Shown piece by piece: positions 28,901 through 40,300 of a stretch of 64,000 bases of DNA. The notes under the pieces are model-generated. The model did no database searches and was not told the DNA's origin. It saw nothing but the letters and a program-made list of their open reading frames with translations. Every line of letters starts with the position of its first letter. Within the stretch, counting starts at the first letter, position 1. A program made the position numbers and the translations under genes. The stretch spans positions 72,426,923-72,490,922 of the forward strand of contig RSEF01000001.1 in assembly GCA_003993805.1 (NCBI GenBank). Direction: 5' to 3'. The DNA is from Himantopus leucocephalus (taxonomy: Eukaryota > Chordata > Aves > Charadriiformes > Recurvirostridae).

Positions 28901-31900
28901 AATGCTTATTTTGGATGTGCCTGAACTTCTATGATGGTGAGACCTGGACATGTGTCTTGGTTGCTATATGGAGGAAACCTCGGCATAGATGCTGAGGGGA
29001 GCTGTGGCATACTTCATTAAGACCTCCAATATGAAGGAGTTTCTCTGTCCTGCATCGCGCACGTTTAACTTTTAATCCCTCAGGGTAAATGCAGCAGTCT
29101 TCTTTCTAAGTCTCACGTTCTCATATTTGAAGTGTCTGATGAGTTTGGCTTCACTGTTTACAGGTCTATGTCAAACAAGTTATTTTTGGCTCCATCACAA
29201 GATATAGCCCTCCATTTAGTGTAAAGAACAAGTATTTCCTGAGCTTGCAAAGGAGTATTATTCCTTTCAGGGAAGTCCCTTAATTATGTAACAGGATTTA
29301 CTTGGGTGTAATTAAAATCAAATAATTTGTGTATGGCTTTGGAAAAATCACAGGTCTCAGTCTTGGTTCAGGCCCAAGTGTCCAGTTAATCTCCGTGTTC
29401 TAGGTTAAATTCTACCCCTATAAAGACAAATATGGCCAAGGTATTCAAAGTCATCTTTGCCTTGGTTTTTACTGCCAAGATTTGCCCTCAGGAATCCCAT
29501 TTCCCTGAGACCAGTGGAAAGATGTGGAGCAATGAAGATTTACTCTCAGTAGAGTAGAATCTGGTTAAGAAATATCTGAAGAAGTTGGATACACACAAGA
29601 CCATGGGACCTGTCAAGAAGGTGACTAGGAGTAGTTAGCATGGATTTAGGAAGGGGAAAACATGCCTGACTAACCTGACATCCTTTTATGATGAGATGAC
29701 CAGCTTGGTGGATGAGTAGAGAGCAGTGGACGTTTTTTGTCTTGACTTTAACAAGACTTGCAACACTATCTCCCACAGCATCCTCATAGACAAACTGATG
29801 GAGTGTAGACGAGATAAGTGGACGGTGAGGTGGATTGACAACTACCTGACCTACCAGACTCAGAGGGTTGTGATCAGCAGCGCAAAGTCCAGATGGAAGC
29901 CAGTCCCTAGTGGTATACCCCTGAGGTGGACAGTGAGACCAAAACCGTTTAGTATTGTCATTAATGACCTGGATGATGAGTCAGAATGGCCCCTCAGAAA
30001 GTATGTAGATGATCCAAAAGTGAGAGGAGTGGTTGGTTCACCAGACGGTTGATTCAGAGGGACCTTCACAAGTTGGAGAAATGGCAAAACAGGAATCTAA
30101 TTAAGTTCAACAAAGGGAAGTGCAAAGCCCATGCACCTGGGCAGGAATAACCCTAGTAGAGTCTGGGGCTGACCAACTGTAAAGCAGCTTTGCAGAAAAG
30201 GACCTGGAGGCCCTGGTGGGTAAGTTTACTAGGATACAGCAATGTGCCCTTGAAGCAAAGGCCAGCTGCCTCCTGGGCTGTGTTAGGCAGGGCATTGCCA
30301 GCAGGTTGAGAGAGGCAATCCTTCTGCTCAGCACTGGTGAGGCCATGATTGGAACATTGTGTCCAGTTCTGGCCTCCTCAGTACAAAAGACAGATGGACA
30401 TGTGAGAATGAGTCCTGCTAAAGGCCATGAAGATGATTAAGCGATGGGAGCATTTCTCATATGAGGAGAGGCTGATAGAGCTGGGACTGATCAGCCTGGA
30501 GAAGAGAAAGCTCAGGTGGGATCTTATCCATGTGTATAAATAACTGATGGGAGGGAGTAAAGAACACAGTGCTAGACTCTTCTCAGTGGTGCCCAGTGAT
30601 GGGACAAGAGGCAATGGGCACAATTTGAAATACAGGAAATTCCACTAAAACATAACAAGAAGCCTTTTTGCTGTGAGGGCGACAAGCAGTGGCACGCATT
30701 GCCCAGAGAGGTTGTGGAGCCCCATTCTTGGAGATACTAAAAATCTGAGTGGACACAGCCCCAAGAGATCTGCTTTAGTTCATCCCGCCTTAAGCAGGGG
30801 GTCTGGACTGGAGACCTCCAGAGGTAGCTCCCAACGTCAGTGATTCTGTGAGTGCCTGGTTTATTTGTTTGCTTTTAAGTTTCTTTTTTCTTTTAGGATC
30901 ATCTAGATGATTTAAAGAAAAACTTTGACTATCATGAGGTAGGTTTGCATATTGAAGATTAGACTCAGGGTTGTATTACTAAAAAGTATTTTTGAACATT
31001 TATTTAATAAAAGCATAGAATATGTTGCTTTGATATGTGTCATCCTTTTGGTTTGACTTATTTATATGGGGGGGGTTCCCTGTTGTTTTTAAGAAGCACA
31101 TTGTCATTAGATGGAAAGATCATTAAAATACATTGAGTGTTCATGAATCATTTGATGATATATAAATATGTATTCACCTGAAGATACACATCAGAGCTTT
31201 TCAGTCATTATTTTGAATTCCATCAGTAGTTTTAGGAGCCAGTCATGCCCAGATGTCATAAAAAATAATTTAGCAGGTAGAAGGCATGACAGAAGTGGAA
31301 GCAGATCATGTAGAAAAGTATTAATTCACTTTTCAAGATCCATCAGATACATCTGATGAAGGTAAAGCAGTCTGAGTTGGTAAAAGAGGGAACTGGGACA
31401 CACAAGACTACTGATGAACTGGATAAATGCTTACAGGAGAGTAGGCTATGTAATTGACTTTTATCTTCCTCTATAGAACAAGAGCTTTAGAACTGAAACA
31501 GATAAGAATGACTTTAAGGACCCATGTTTGTCCAGTGGTCCAAGAAATAGTCATGGTAGATTGATTAGTAGCTGTTAGATATAGTGGCAGATTTGAGCAT
31601 ACAGAATGTGAAAAGTACTAAGTAAATGTTCAGTTATACTTCACAAAAATTTATTGAGTTTATGTTTGGTTGTTTTTTTCCAGTGGAAACAGTGCAAAAC
31701 TCAACTTACAGAAGGTATGGTTAAGATTAATTTCCTTGTCCTTTGGTACTGTTCCATTTGATTTCTTTTGGTATTACCTGGTGTTTAAACTTAGAAGCAT
31801 GGTATGTTAGTAATTATTTTTCTTTAAAGCCCTTTTTGCAGCATGGAATAAATACAACAAAATCTGGTTATAAATTGCATCTAATTACTGTAAGTTTAAC

Positions 31901-33400
31901 TGAGTCCCTTGAATTCATTCTGCTCATTCCAGCGTTCCTTTGGAGCTATACATTATCTGTACCCTGCAGATTCCACTTCTGCCATAATACTTCTGAGTAT
32001 GCAGAAGACAGAGTTATGCAGAAATGATGCCTTTGAGCTCTGTAAGTGGCCAGAACATGTAACTGGTTACAGCTGAAAAGACAGAGGAATAACATAGCAA
32101 GTTCCTGGGGTTAATGGTTTCTGCTCGCTCTCTCTTAGTCGTCAATTTTTCATTTTGCCCAAATGACTAATCAGCGTCCTTCATGACAGTTTTCTTATTT
32201 CAAGACTTTTGTGTTAATTTCTTCTAGCCTTTACTGGATATATTCAAATCCTTGGAGGCACTGGGCTTGATTCTTCTCCCCATGCCACTGGCTTTATGCT
32301 GTCCTGAGCTATGCCAGTTAGACAGTCAAGTGTCCTACCACAGAATAATGTCATTAATATTGACATTTTCTTAAATAACTTATAATTTTATTTAGACTGG
32401 ACAACCAGTAAAAAGTAACAGAAGTTTTTAAGAACACTGCACAACATTTTTAGAATACACAATATCTCATATACTTCTTGCTTGGTTTAAGCAAAAACAA
32501 ACTTAGAACTGAACTAGAATTTTGAAGTCTTAATGATTTGTAAGCTGAAGAATCATTGCCCTTACTGAGGGAGAATAGGGATTTGAAATCAAATCAAGAA
32601 TTGGAACAAAACAGAAATTAGAAACCTCCAAAAAAGTTGCTGACCACATCTTCAAGGAGTGTGAAGATACAATGGACAAGTGAGTTGGGGAAAGGCACAT
32701 AAATGAAGAGGAGTAAGGGATAGTTTATTTTAAAATTGGGAATAGTATATATTTGCAGTAGAATGAAATCAAACTAATGGGTAGAGACGATGAACCAGGA
32801 TGATGAAATTCATATAAGGAGCATGACAGGATGGCAGAAGTAAACAAGTAGAGAATCAGTATCAAAGACAAGAAGAGTCAGTCCTGAGTGTGAAAGCAAA
32901 GGGAGAGAGGAGACAGTGTAGGTATTGGCTGTTATGTACGTGAGGAAAGCATTATGGATTTGTAGATTAAAAATGTGGAATTCAAACTTTAAAAAAAACC
33001 CCAAAACCAAAAACCCAACCCAACTCCCTTGTCACCACCACTACCATTGGGGAGCCCTATTTATTTCTACATGAGATTCAGCTAACTGTTTTATATCTGG
33101 GCAATTCCCATTCATTTTAATATAGTTCCTTTCTGAATAAGGTATCGGAGCCTGGACTTCAATGTTCTGACTGTCAAACATTGTCCTAAATCAGTTGCGG
33201 CTTCTGAGACGCCCAACTCACAGTGGATAGTCTATCAGTGTTGATAACGAGAGGAGGAGGGCTGATATACTGCTACACTTTATGTAATCTCTTCTTATGT
33301 GAAGACCTAATCAGACCTTATTTTCTGTCTTCCAGTACCCAGCGATTCAAAAGACAGTGGAGGAACAGAAGGAAGGAGTGATGAAGGCAAAGTGAAATAA
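19824..33400 (+). CDS. CDADC1-like tandem-domain deaminase, module A
   Basis: This is a predicted zinc-dependent cytidine/deoxycytidylate-type deaminase related to CDADC1, a vertebrate protein reported to deaminate dCTP. Nine coding exons (19824-19921, 24370-24556, 25030-25446, 26493-26545, 27260-27396, 28422-28557, 30897-30938, 31684-31714, 33336-33400) join in frame to about 387 residues from the first complete codon to TAA. Numbering from there, residues about 33-110 form an N-terminal deaminase fold with LHAV (His60) and PCTTC (Cys85, Cys88); the catalytic Glu is replaced by Val. Residues about 234-335 form the C-terminal fold with GVG, GYNGYP, LHAE (His288, Glu290) and PCRDC (Cys315, Cys318), a complete zinc and proton-shuttle set. 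The middle region (YYWP onward) aligns with CDADC1 in position. There are no stops or frameshifts. The start exon was not found. The gene is shorter than human CDADC1 (about 514 residues). The substrate is inferred, not shown. Confidence 0.85.
20450..21129 (+). mobile_element. Solo LTR in module A intron 1
   Basis: It begins TGTATTGGTTTAAG and ends CAAACCATAACCA. It contains the polyA-region motif ATTAAATCTGTTTATATTTC followed by CAACCC, in the same relative place as in the other LTRs. A 4-bp flank CCTC is repeated on both sides (20446-20449 and 21130-21133). Confidence 0.65.
21130..24067 (+). other. Remainder of module A intron 1
   Basis: This is AT-rich intronic sequence with a short TA repeat near 22705-22718 and another near 23821-23845. 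I see no exon with both good splice signals and deaminase-like coding. Confidence 0.45.
24068..24369. repeat. Triplicated intron end around single N at 24194 and 24322
   Basis: The block 24068-24193 recurs at 24195-24321, and its end recurs again from 24323. Each copy stops at the same poly-T tract, so the assembly probably broke at the homopolymer. Only the last copy leads into exon 2 of module A. Confidence 0.8.
24370..24556 (+). CDS. Module A exon 2, N-terminal deaminase fold (Glu lost)
   Basis: The 187-nt exon has acceptor TTTTCTTTTCAG and donor CAAG|GTATAG. It carries [18 protein letters not shown] and SRKPCTTC. It is exactly as long as its module B counterpart. The upstream acceptor tract is repeated three times around single N characters, but the exon itself is intact. 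Confidence 0.88.
25030..25446 (+). CDS. Module A exon 3, linker between deaminase folds
   Basis: The acceptor is TTTGTCTCTAG and the donor is CTG|GTAAGT. It is 417 nt long, phase 1 to phase 1. It begins [14 protein letters not shown], where YYWP matches ISYWP of CDADC1, and ends [13 protein letters not shown]. The middle is charged and poorly conserved with module B. Confidence 0.87.
25868..26290 (-). mobile_element. CR1 LINE fragment interrupted by a gap
   Basis: This is a minus-oriented CR1. It has the reversed 3' tail (ATCATAGAATTG) on the left and pol-derived sequence on the right (TTGAACTTCATGAGGTTTG). It is interrupted by 100 N at 25962-26061. Confidence 0.8.
25962..26061. other. Assembly gap (100 N)
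   Basis: Placeholder gap inside a CR1 element in the intron between module A exons 3 and 4. Confidence 0.98.
26493..26545 (+). CDS. Module A exon 4, start of the catalytic fold
   Basis: The acceptor is CTAAAAG and the donor is TTT|GTAAGT. The 53-nt exon encodes [18 protein letters not shown]. The GVG strand matches the first beta strand of CDADC1-type deaminase domains. Confidence 0.85.
27260..27396 (+). CDS. Module A exon 5, HAE catalytic motif
   Basis: The acceptor is TTTTTGGCAG and the donor is CAG|GTTATT. It encodes [11 protein letters not shown] through [13 protein letters not shown]. His and Glu are the predicted zinc ligand and proton shuttle. Confidence 0.88.
27484..27810 (+). mobile_element. 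CR1 LINE 3' fragment
   Basis: This plus-oriented CR1 encodes remnants of the pol C-terminus ([20 protein letters not shown]) and ends in an ATTCTGTG array. It lies in the intron after module A exon 5. Confidence 0.88.
28422..28557 (+). CDS. Module A exon 6, PCxxC zinc motif
   Basis: The acceptor is ATTTTTCAG and the donor is GAA|GTATGC. It encodes [21 protein letters not shown] and [17 protein letters not shown]. The two Cys of PCRDC complete the zinc site. Confidence 0.87.
29440..30853 (+). mobile_element. Long 5'-truncated CR1 LINE with degenerate reverse transcriptase
   Basis: About 1.4 kb of CR1. It contains reverse-transcriptase remnants ([20 protein letters not shown], then a YVDD box) in broken frames, and ends in the usual GGTCTGGACTGGAGACCTCC and GATTCTGTGAG tail. 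It fills most of the intron between module A exons 6 and 7. The left boundary is approximate. Confidence 0.8.
30897..30938 (+). CDS. Module A exon 7 (14 codons)
   Basis: The acceptor is TTCTTTTAG and the donor is GAG|GTAGGT. It is phase 0 to 0 and encodes [14 protein letters not shown]. Support is from splice signals and frame; no counterpart was found in module B. Confidence 0.6.
31684..31714 (+). CDS. Module A exon 8 (10 codons plus one base)
   Basis: The acceptor is TTTTTTCCAG and the donor is GAAG|GTATGG. It encodes [10 protein letters not shown] and exits in phase 1. It can therefore join either the terminal exon at 33336 or the module B exon at 34215, both in frame. Confidence 0.6.
33336..33400 (+). 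CDS. Module A terminal exon with stop
   Basis: The acceptor is TCTTCCAG. It encodes [20 protein letters not shown] after a split Val, then TAA at 33398-33400. The tail is Ser/Gly/Glu-rich and probably disordered. Confidence 0.68.
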
Positions 33401-33469
33401 ATTTAGTAAACTTTTCCAAACTCATCATAGATTTTGCTTTCCCTAATTTCATTCCCTTGAACAGAGTTG

Positions 33470-33475
33470 AATAAA
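33470..33475 (+). terminator. Candidate polyadenylation signal for module A
   Basis: AATAAA lies about 70 nt after the module A stop, and another overlaps the stop at 33396-33401. They support a transcript ending here rather than only reading on into module B. Confidence 0.5.
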
Positions 33476-34214
33476 TGTAATTGTCCTGAAAGCAGTGAGC
33501 TGGATATTATACAGTACAGAAACCTGATACACAAACTTCTGATGCATCTCTCTGGCAGCATATTTGTCTTCATTTAAATTTTACTTTCAGTAAAAGTAAT
33601 TGTATAAATTTTTTTTCAGTCTTACCTGAAGTTATTGAAATCTTAGCAGAAAATATTACATGAAAGGGAAAGTTTTGTACTATGATAGTTGAAAGATATA
33701 AATTTTGAAGAAGAGTATCACCCAGGGGAATAGAGTTGGCCATTCCAGGTATTGCATATTCACATACTGTTTCTTCCCTCTTGAAGTCAATAGAACTCAT
33801 TCCCTATGCCAGCAGAAAAGAGTAGATAGCGTAAAAAACACCCCAAACCAAACAGAAAAAAAGGGACCCAGGATACCTCTGCACTCTGTCAAGCAAAACT
33901 CCTGGGACAATCATTACCGTTTGCCTCAGAGGCAACAGGCATTAATGGATGTGCTGATGGGTAAAGTGCAAAGATAAGGCTCTTTACAGAGTAACTGGCA
34001 AATCGAGCTCTGATACATCATTAAGAAACTGTTCTTTAGTTCAACATGCACAGAAATTATAACCTTTTTCCCAAAGTTTTCACCTAAGACTGGAGAGCTA
34101 GATAATTACCATTTTTATCTCATGACCAGTAATAATTTGCTAATTTTAGGACATTACCTATTTTTTTCTCCAAAACTGTTTTGATTAACTTTTCTTTCCA
34201 TTGTTTCTTTCTAG

Positions 34215-34303
34215 GTCCTCCTATTCCTTACCTGAAGAAAGAAGACTTGTGCATCTTCTTAGCATTACATATGGAAAATTCCCCAAGTGAATCACAGAAA
34301 CTC
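34215..34303 (+). CDS. Module B exon 1 (first recognised)
   Basis: The acceptor is TTGTTTCTTTCTAG and the donor is CTC|GTGAGT. After two bases completing a codon it reads PPIPYLKKEDLCIFLALHME, then NSPSESQKL. It is homologous to module A exon 1 and enters in the same phase. Confidence 0.75.
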
Positions 34304-37300
34304 GTGAGTTAAATCAACTCAAGCATATTCATTGTTATCAAGGCTAAAAAAGCCATAGCATCCAATGGAACCTTGATTTAAAATTACTGAATTGGTGTTG
34401 TGGGCAAAACGATCTTAATCTGGGGAATTTTTACTTAATTCAATTTATGGCAAATAAATACAAACTTCTGTTTGCTGAATTGGATATGGAGGAAAAGAAA
34501 AGACAACATAAGGAGTTAAACATCCTCCATCCATTTTTTCTAGGTTCAACTTAAGCCAAACACTTACCCTCCCACCTTCCTAGTCTCAGCTTCCCTTGTT
34601 TTCACTGTAGGTTACTCTCAGTTGGTCCCAATTCCTTCAGTAAGGTGACGGGCGGTGCAGGAGGCTGGGGCTGTGTGTGTGCATGCTGATTTGTCTGCAT
34701 CCCCTCTGCTCTTCTGTGCTTCCTACTGGCCCTGTCCTGGCATGAGTTGTCTGCTGCCTGTGGTCCCTCAGGAGTGTGCTTGCCCCAAAGTGGGTCACTT
34801 GTGGGCCACAGCGCTGCGGTTAGGATTTTAATCTATTGTATGCTTACACTCTAATGATTTTTGATAAATCAAAGTTGTTTGAGTTTTTGGAGTTTCATAG
34901 ATGTCTGGTGGTTCCTACTGTCAGTATCCTCAGAATAGTGTTGGCATTTGTTTGAAACGACACCTTGCACCTCCTTTCTCCTGTTTTGGTAGTCTGCTAG
35001 ACCACCTATCGGGATATTCATCTCCCTCCTTTTTCTGTGATTTTACAGACTTACAGACTTTTCAAAGGTCTACCTCTTACCCCTTTCTGGACTCCAGTCA
35101 AAGTACTTGCACTGTTGATCTAGAATACAGCAATATACTTGGCCTTCCAGTACCTAAAGGGGGCCTACAGGAGAGCTGGGGAAGGACTTTTTACAAGGGC
35201 ATGTAGTGATAGGATGAGGGGGAATGGCTTCAGACTGGAAGAGGGTAGATTTAGATTAGATATTAGGAAGAAATTTTTCACTCTGAGAGTGGTAAGGCAC
35301 TGGACCAGGTTGCCCAGAGAAATTGTGGAAGCTCCATCCCTGGAGGTATTTAAGGCCGGAATGGATGGGGCTTTGAGCAACCTGGTGTAGTGGGAGGTGT
35401 CCCTGTCCATGGCAGGGGGGTTGGAACTAGATGATCTTCAAGGTCCCTTCCAACCCAAACCATTCTATGATTCTATGATTCTAATAGAGTTACGTGCTGT
35501 AGACACACCAGAACTGACTGAAAATCCATAGGAATCAGCACATTTCTGCACTGCTTGATCCCTACCCTTTTGCAACAAATGCCATTCTTTTTCTGTGTGA
35601 TCCTTTGGTTGCTATTACTTTACATAATCCGGATGGACTCTCATTCATTGCATGGTTATACATTTGTATATGTGTACATTTATTTGTGTATGTGAATGCA
35701 GGACTGCAAAACTGGAATTGTCGTTTGTGAAGCGAGCAAGCCAAAAAGGATTATTGCCCTGGGCTGCTCAACAGAGGACCTTCATGCTGTGCCAAAAGTG
35801 CTGCTAAGGTTTCCTAACGCGCTGAAAGGCTGTGAAGTTTACGTGTCTCGGATGCCTTGCAATTATTGTGCAAAATTGCTGGTTCAAGGTCAGTATCAGA
35901 ACTGAAATATCTCTTAGACTAGGATTGCACATGTGGCATACTCGCAGGCTGGTAAACTAGTCGCACCAATCATTTCTCTTCCTCTTTATTTTCTTCCATT
36001 TTGTTCTCTGTGTTTTTCCTCAGTTGGATCTATATGAATCATTCAGACCACTGTCAGAAGCTGACATAGCTAAATATATTATACAATAGGTAGCTGTGAT
36101 TATTGGAGAATATTGAGATGTGATCCATAACGTCGTTGTACAAATTGTTGGTATTTACTAACACACAGATCATGAAGAGTGCAAGTTATTAAATGAAAAA
36201 AGAGCCATCAGAGCTTGTAGAGTTGTTTGTTAAATGAGAAAAAAAGTTAAAGGAGTGGTCCCAAGGAATGTGGAAATCCTGAAAAAATAATGCATAGATA
36301 ATGGACTTGATAAAATAAATGAGAAGAAAACAGCCATTTAAGTCATTTATCAGTCGAGAAATGTACCTCAGGTATTCATATTCAGGATAAAAATGTGGCT
36401 AGATATTTTTGCAGATAAGTTAATATGTAGTACTTCACAGATGATAATGCACTACCTAGATGTTGAATTTGCTGGGTTTTTTAGATGCCTAATTGATGTA
36501 CATATTTTTCCTCTACAATAACTTCAGTAACTGCCTGTATCTTTTTAAAACAATCTCCTTGTTTTGGAAATTTTTACCATTTTGTAAATGTAAGTAGAGA
36601 CAAAAGTTTAATCACTTGGAAAAAAAGAAAGTCATGAGTTGTATATAAAGTTTTCTTTTGACTACGAAAATAATGTGTTAAGAAAAAAATATTATTTTAC
36701 TAATGTGGGGAAAAGCTGCAGCTTGCTTAAGTATATTCCATATTGCTTTACGTTTATTAATGGAAAAAATGACCACTAGTATATTTTATATTTAATATTA
36801 ACCTTGCATATTTATTTTCTTTATTCAGCACAAGTCTCACAAGTCTATTACTGGCCAAATTTTGAAATTAAAATGGCAGAAAAGAAGCAAAGGGACGCTC
36901 TGGTAAAACATGCTAATGCCATCTTTACAGAAAGCTATATTGTTGCAGCAGTATATGTACCAACAATAGACAATCAAAGAAAGATACAAATACTTAATTC
37001 AAATAAAAAAGCGTCTTCTGATGATGATCTAATCCCAATTTCATCTATATTTGATGAGAAATTTAATGTGGATATTTCAAAGTGCTTTAACTTGGAACAC
37101 CTGAAAGAAGACCAACTGAAAAAATATATAGAAAATCTTACTACAGCAAAGAATTGTTTCAAAACACTGGCAAGTTGCAAAGATGAAGAAATAATAATTT
37201 TAGAAAAGGAGAAATCCACTGTAAAGAATAATCCTAAATACACCCATGCGATACAGCTCTGTGATTTATTAGCATCCAGAAGCGGTAAGTAAGTTAATAT

Positions 37301-40300
37301 TCTTCAATTTAGCTCAGTAATTCATACAGTGTAGAAAAATCCTACATAATTGTTAGTCGTATTCCTGGAGATGTAATGTACTGAAAAAATCTTTAATTGA
37401 TTACATTGTATTCTGTTAGGTAATTCATGAAACTCTGCATATCTAGCCAATTTTAGTATCATGGTGGTATTTCCTGTGTTATAAAATTAATTCATGTTGC
37501 ATCATTGTCTTACAAAATATATTCAGGTTTTCTGAAGAAGGCTGGTAGTGCAAATTGGGCAAAAATCTCCCTAACAAAAATCAGTGTATATCGTTACTAC
37601 CAAATAGAGGTTTCTTTTCTGAATTAAGAGTTCCTCCAGCGCGAGCCCAGGGCTGAGTAAGACCCAAACAAACACAGTACAGAGGTATTTAGTTGGGCTC
37701 TTTCTTTTCTAGCCAAACTGGGGGAAGAGGAGGAATGTTCTTCTCCCATCTTCCCCACCAGGTGGGGATTTCTGACTCCTTAGGCTGATTGCCTAAGAGG
37801 CTCTGGTTGGGGCCAGTTTCTCTGTGGTATCAAGCAGCAGGCGGTCAGTTCAGACGGTGTTTTTTGATGACCTTTCCTATTTTTGCATTAAAGATTTGCA
37901 AAACTGAAGAAGCAGTGCTACGACAGGTAAAAAGAGAACAAAACTGGGCGTAATTAACTGTTACTTTCTCACGTTGTCCATCAGTCTGGCTGGTTGTGGT
38001 TGGTTACACTGAAGCTATCAGGCTCGTTTGTGTTCAGTCCTACCTGAACTGCAGGTTGAGAATCGGGTTCACTCAGCAGCACGGCACGTGCTTCCCGCTT
38101 TGTCCCCAAACCCTACTACTGCTTCCCAATGCTTCTCCTACTGTTAGCTAAATGCACTTGGCTGTTATATGGACGAGAAAGCATTGCAGATTTTGACTGA
38201 TTTTAATCGTTGTAATAGTTGCTCATAGGTGGCAAAGTGGAGTCTTACGGCTCCCAGCCATATCTCAGGCAGTCCCTGTCAGCATCATGTCCGCACCACC
38301 TCCCCTGGGTCAGCAGAAAGTGGAAAGTTTCTAGTTTTTCTTTCCCACAAAAGACAACTTTGGGGTGATGTTTCGTCTTGCAGGGGGGAAGAAGGAGGGA
38401 GAGATCCTGGGCAGTAGATGTCATTGCATGTGCCTGTGCCTTGAGGAAGGTCTAACAGAACTTGCTGTTCAGGCAGAGAAAGTAGTTTTTAAACTCTTTC
38501 TGAGTTGTAATGATAGAAAGTGCGCTAGTCTCAGCAGTGGGGAAGGTCAATGGTTTTGGTACTTCTGCAAAAGGGCAGTAGATAAGACAGTTGAGGTGGG
38601 CTACAGGACACAGAGGGCTATGAGGACTGTAGGTAAGTGCATTGATTAACTGGTGTGAAGTGCATCTGGTTAGGCTTCTTGTCAGCAGTTTACCTGGTTC
38701 AATATTTTCTGGAGGCAGCTGAGCAGCAGCAGCAACCACTTTTGTCCCAACAGGTGTGTTCTGCATCTCTCTGAACCAGCAGGCATGAGTTGGCACCTTT
38801 TGACCAACAACTCTGTTGTAGTATCATAGTGTTGTATGAATTTATAACTGTGATTATATGACTGTTTATCCTCAGACAATAATAATGGAGTGGGGACGGT
38901 GATTTACAAGGAAGACAACATTGTAAGTAAAGGTTTATGCAGTCTAGGAAATTGTGCTCTTATAAAAATATCTAATCGTGATCTATTTTCATATGAAAAT
39001 AATGCTTGTAAGATTGCTATGTAATAAGTTATCAGGCATGGTAATGTTTAAAAAAAGCCCATTTCTGCCACAAGAAATGCACTTTAACTTTGCTAGGCTT
39101 GTGTTTATGCATGTGAATGAGGAAGTTAATTTGCATCGTATGGACTTTCTTAAAAAATAAGTTAGTGGAGTTGCAGTAATATAGAACAACTTTTTTTTTT
39201 TGGGGGGGGGAAGTTTATATTGCCTAACTCTGTCCCAGAACATTAAGATGATGGATTATTTAATATATAGTCAGCAGTTAGAAGAGGTGAAGTCCCGTGT
39301 TCGATAAAGTAATGAGCTGATGTCCCTGATGACATTGTCACTGTTATCATATTGAAATTCCACGCTTATTTTTATTTTATATGTTTCCAAAATGGATACA
39401 GTGAAGAAAACATAGCTAACATTTTCCAAATCTTTTTGATGGCTTTGTGTTTAGCAGCCTCTTTTGTGTTAACTTTTTCTTCCAAATCAACTTTTCCTGT
39501 GATGATTGTTTATAAGCATTGTATTTCATGTTAATAGGAAAATGTATTTCTGGAAACAAAGACAAATTATGCTTTTGGGGAAAAAAAATCATGATTTTCT
39601 GAAACTTCACATATCATACAACGATATGATTATGATCCACAATCAATTATTTTGAAATGGAGATCTGCCTAAACATTACCAAATAGCATCACATGAGGAC
39701 TCTCACTGAAGTTATTAGCAGCTTTTAGGAGTTGGGTTAGGCTGTAGGGAACTAAAGGTCTCAGAACAACATTACCTTTTGTTTATTTCTATGTTGTTTC
39801 TTTCTAGGTTGCCCTGGGCTACAGTGGATATCCAAAAGGGGCAGTGAATAGTTTATTTTGCAAGAAGAAAGATGATGATTTTGACAAGCATGCAGTTGTA
39901 TGTGCAGAAGCTAATGCAATTATTATGAGGTAGGAACTCATTAAATATTTTGATGGAATTAGACAAAAAAAGGTCTTGGTGTTGGGTGCTTCATTAATGA
40001 AGAAATAGCACTCTGACTAATCCACCATGGGAATTTCCAAAGTGTAGAAAGGGGAAGTAATGTTACATAGCATGGAAAGGAATTTAGTCTTATAAGGCAC
40101 TGAGTGCAATTATTTTTTACAGAGATCTAGGTCCATGCGATCTTAAATTCTAATATACTCAGCAAACTTACGTGACAGAGTCTCAGAGGTTCCTGCTCGT
40201 CCCCTCTGTCTGACCTCATGTAAGCCCAGTTCCCGTGGCCAGTCATGGGCAGGGGGTCTTCACATGTGCTGGAGGTGGGAGTAGCCAGTAGCAGAGCTAT

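Noticed and set aside
29726..30052. Reverse-transcriptase-like frame
   Set aside because: It is part of a degenerate CR1 LINE, not a host gene.
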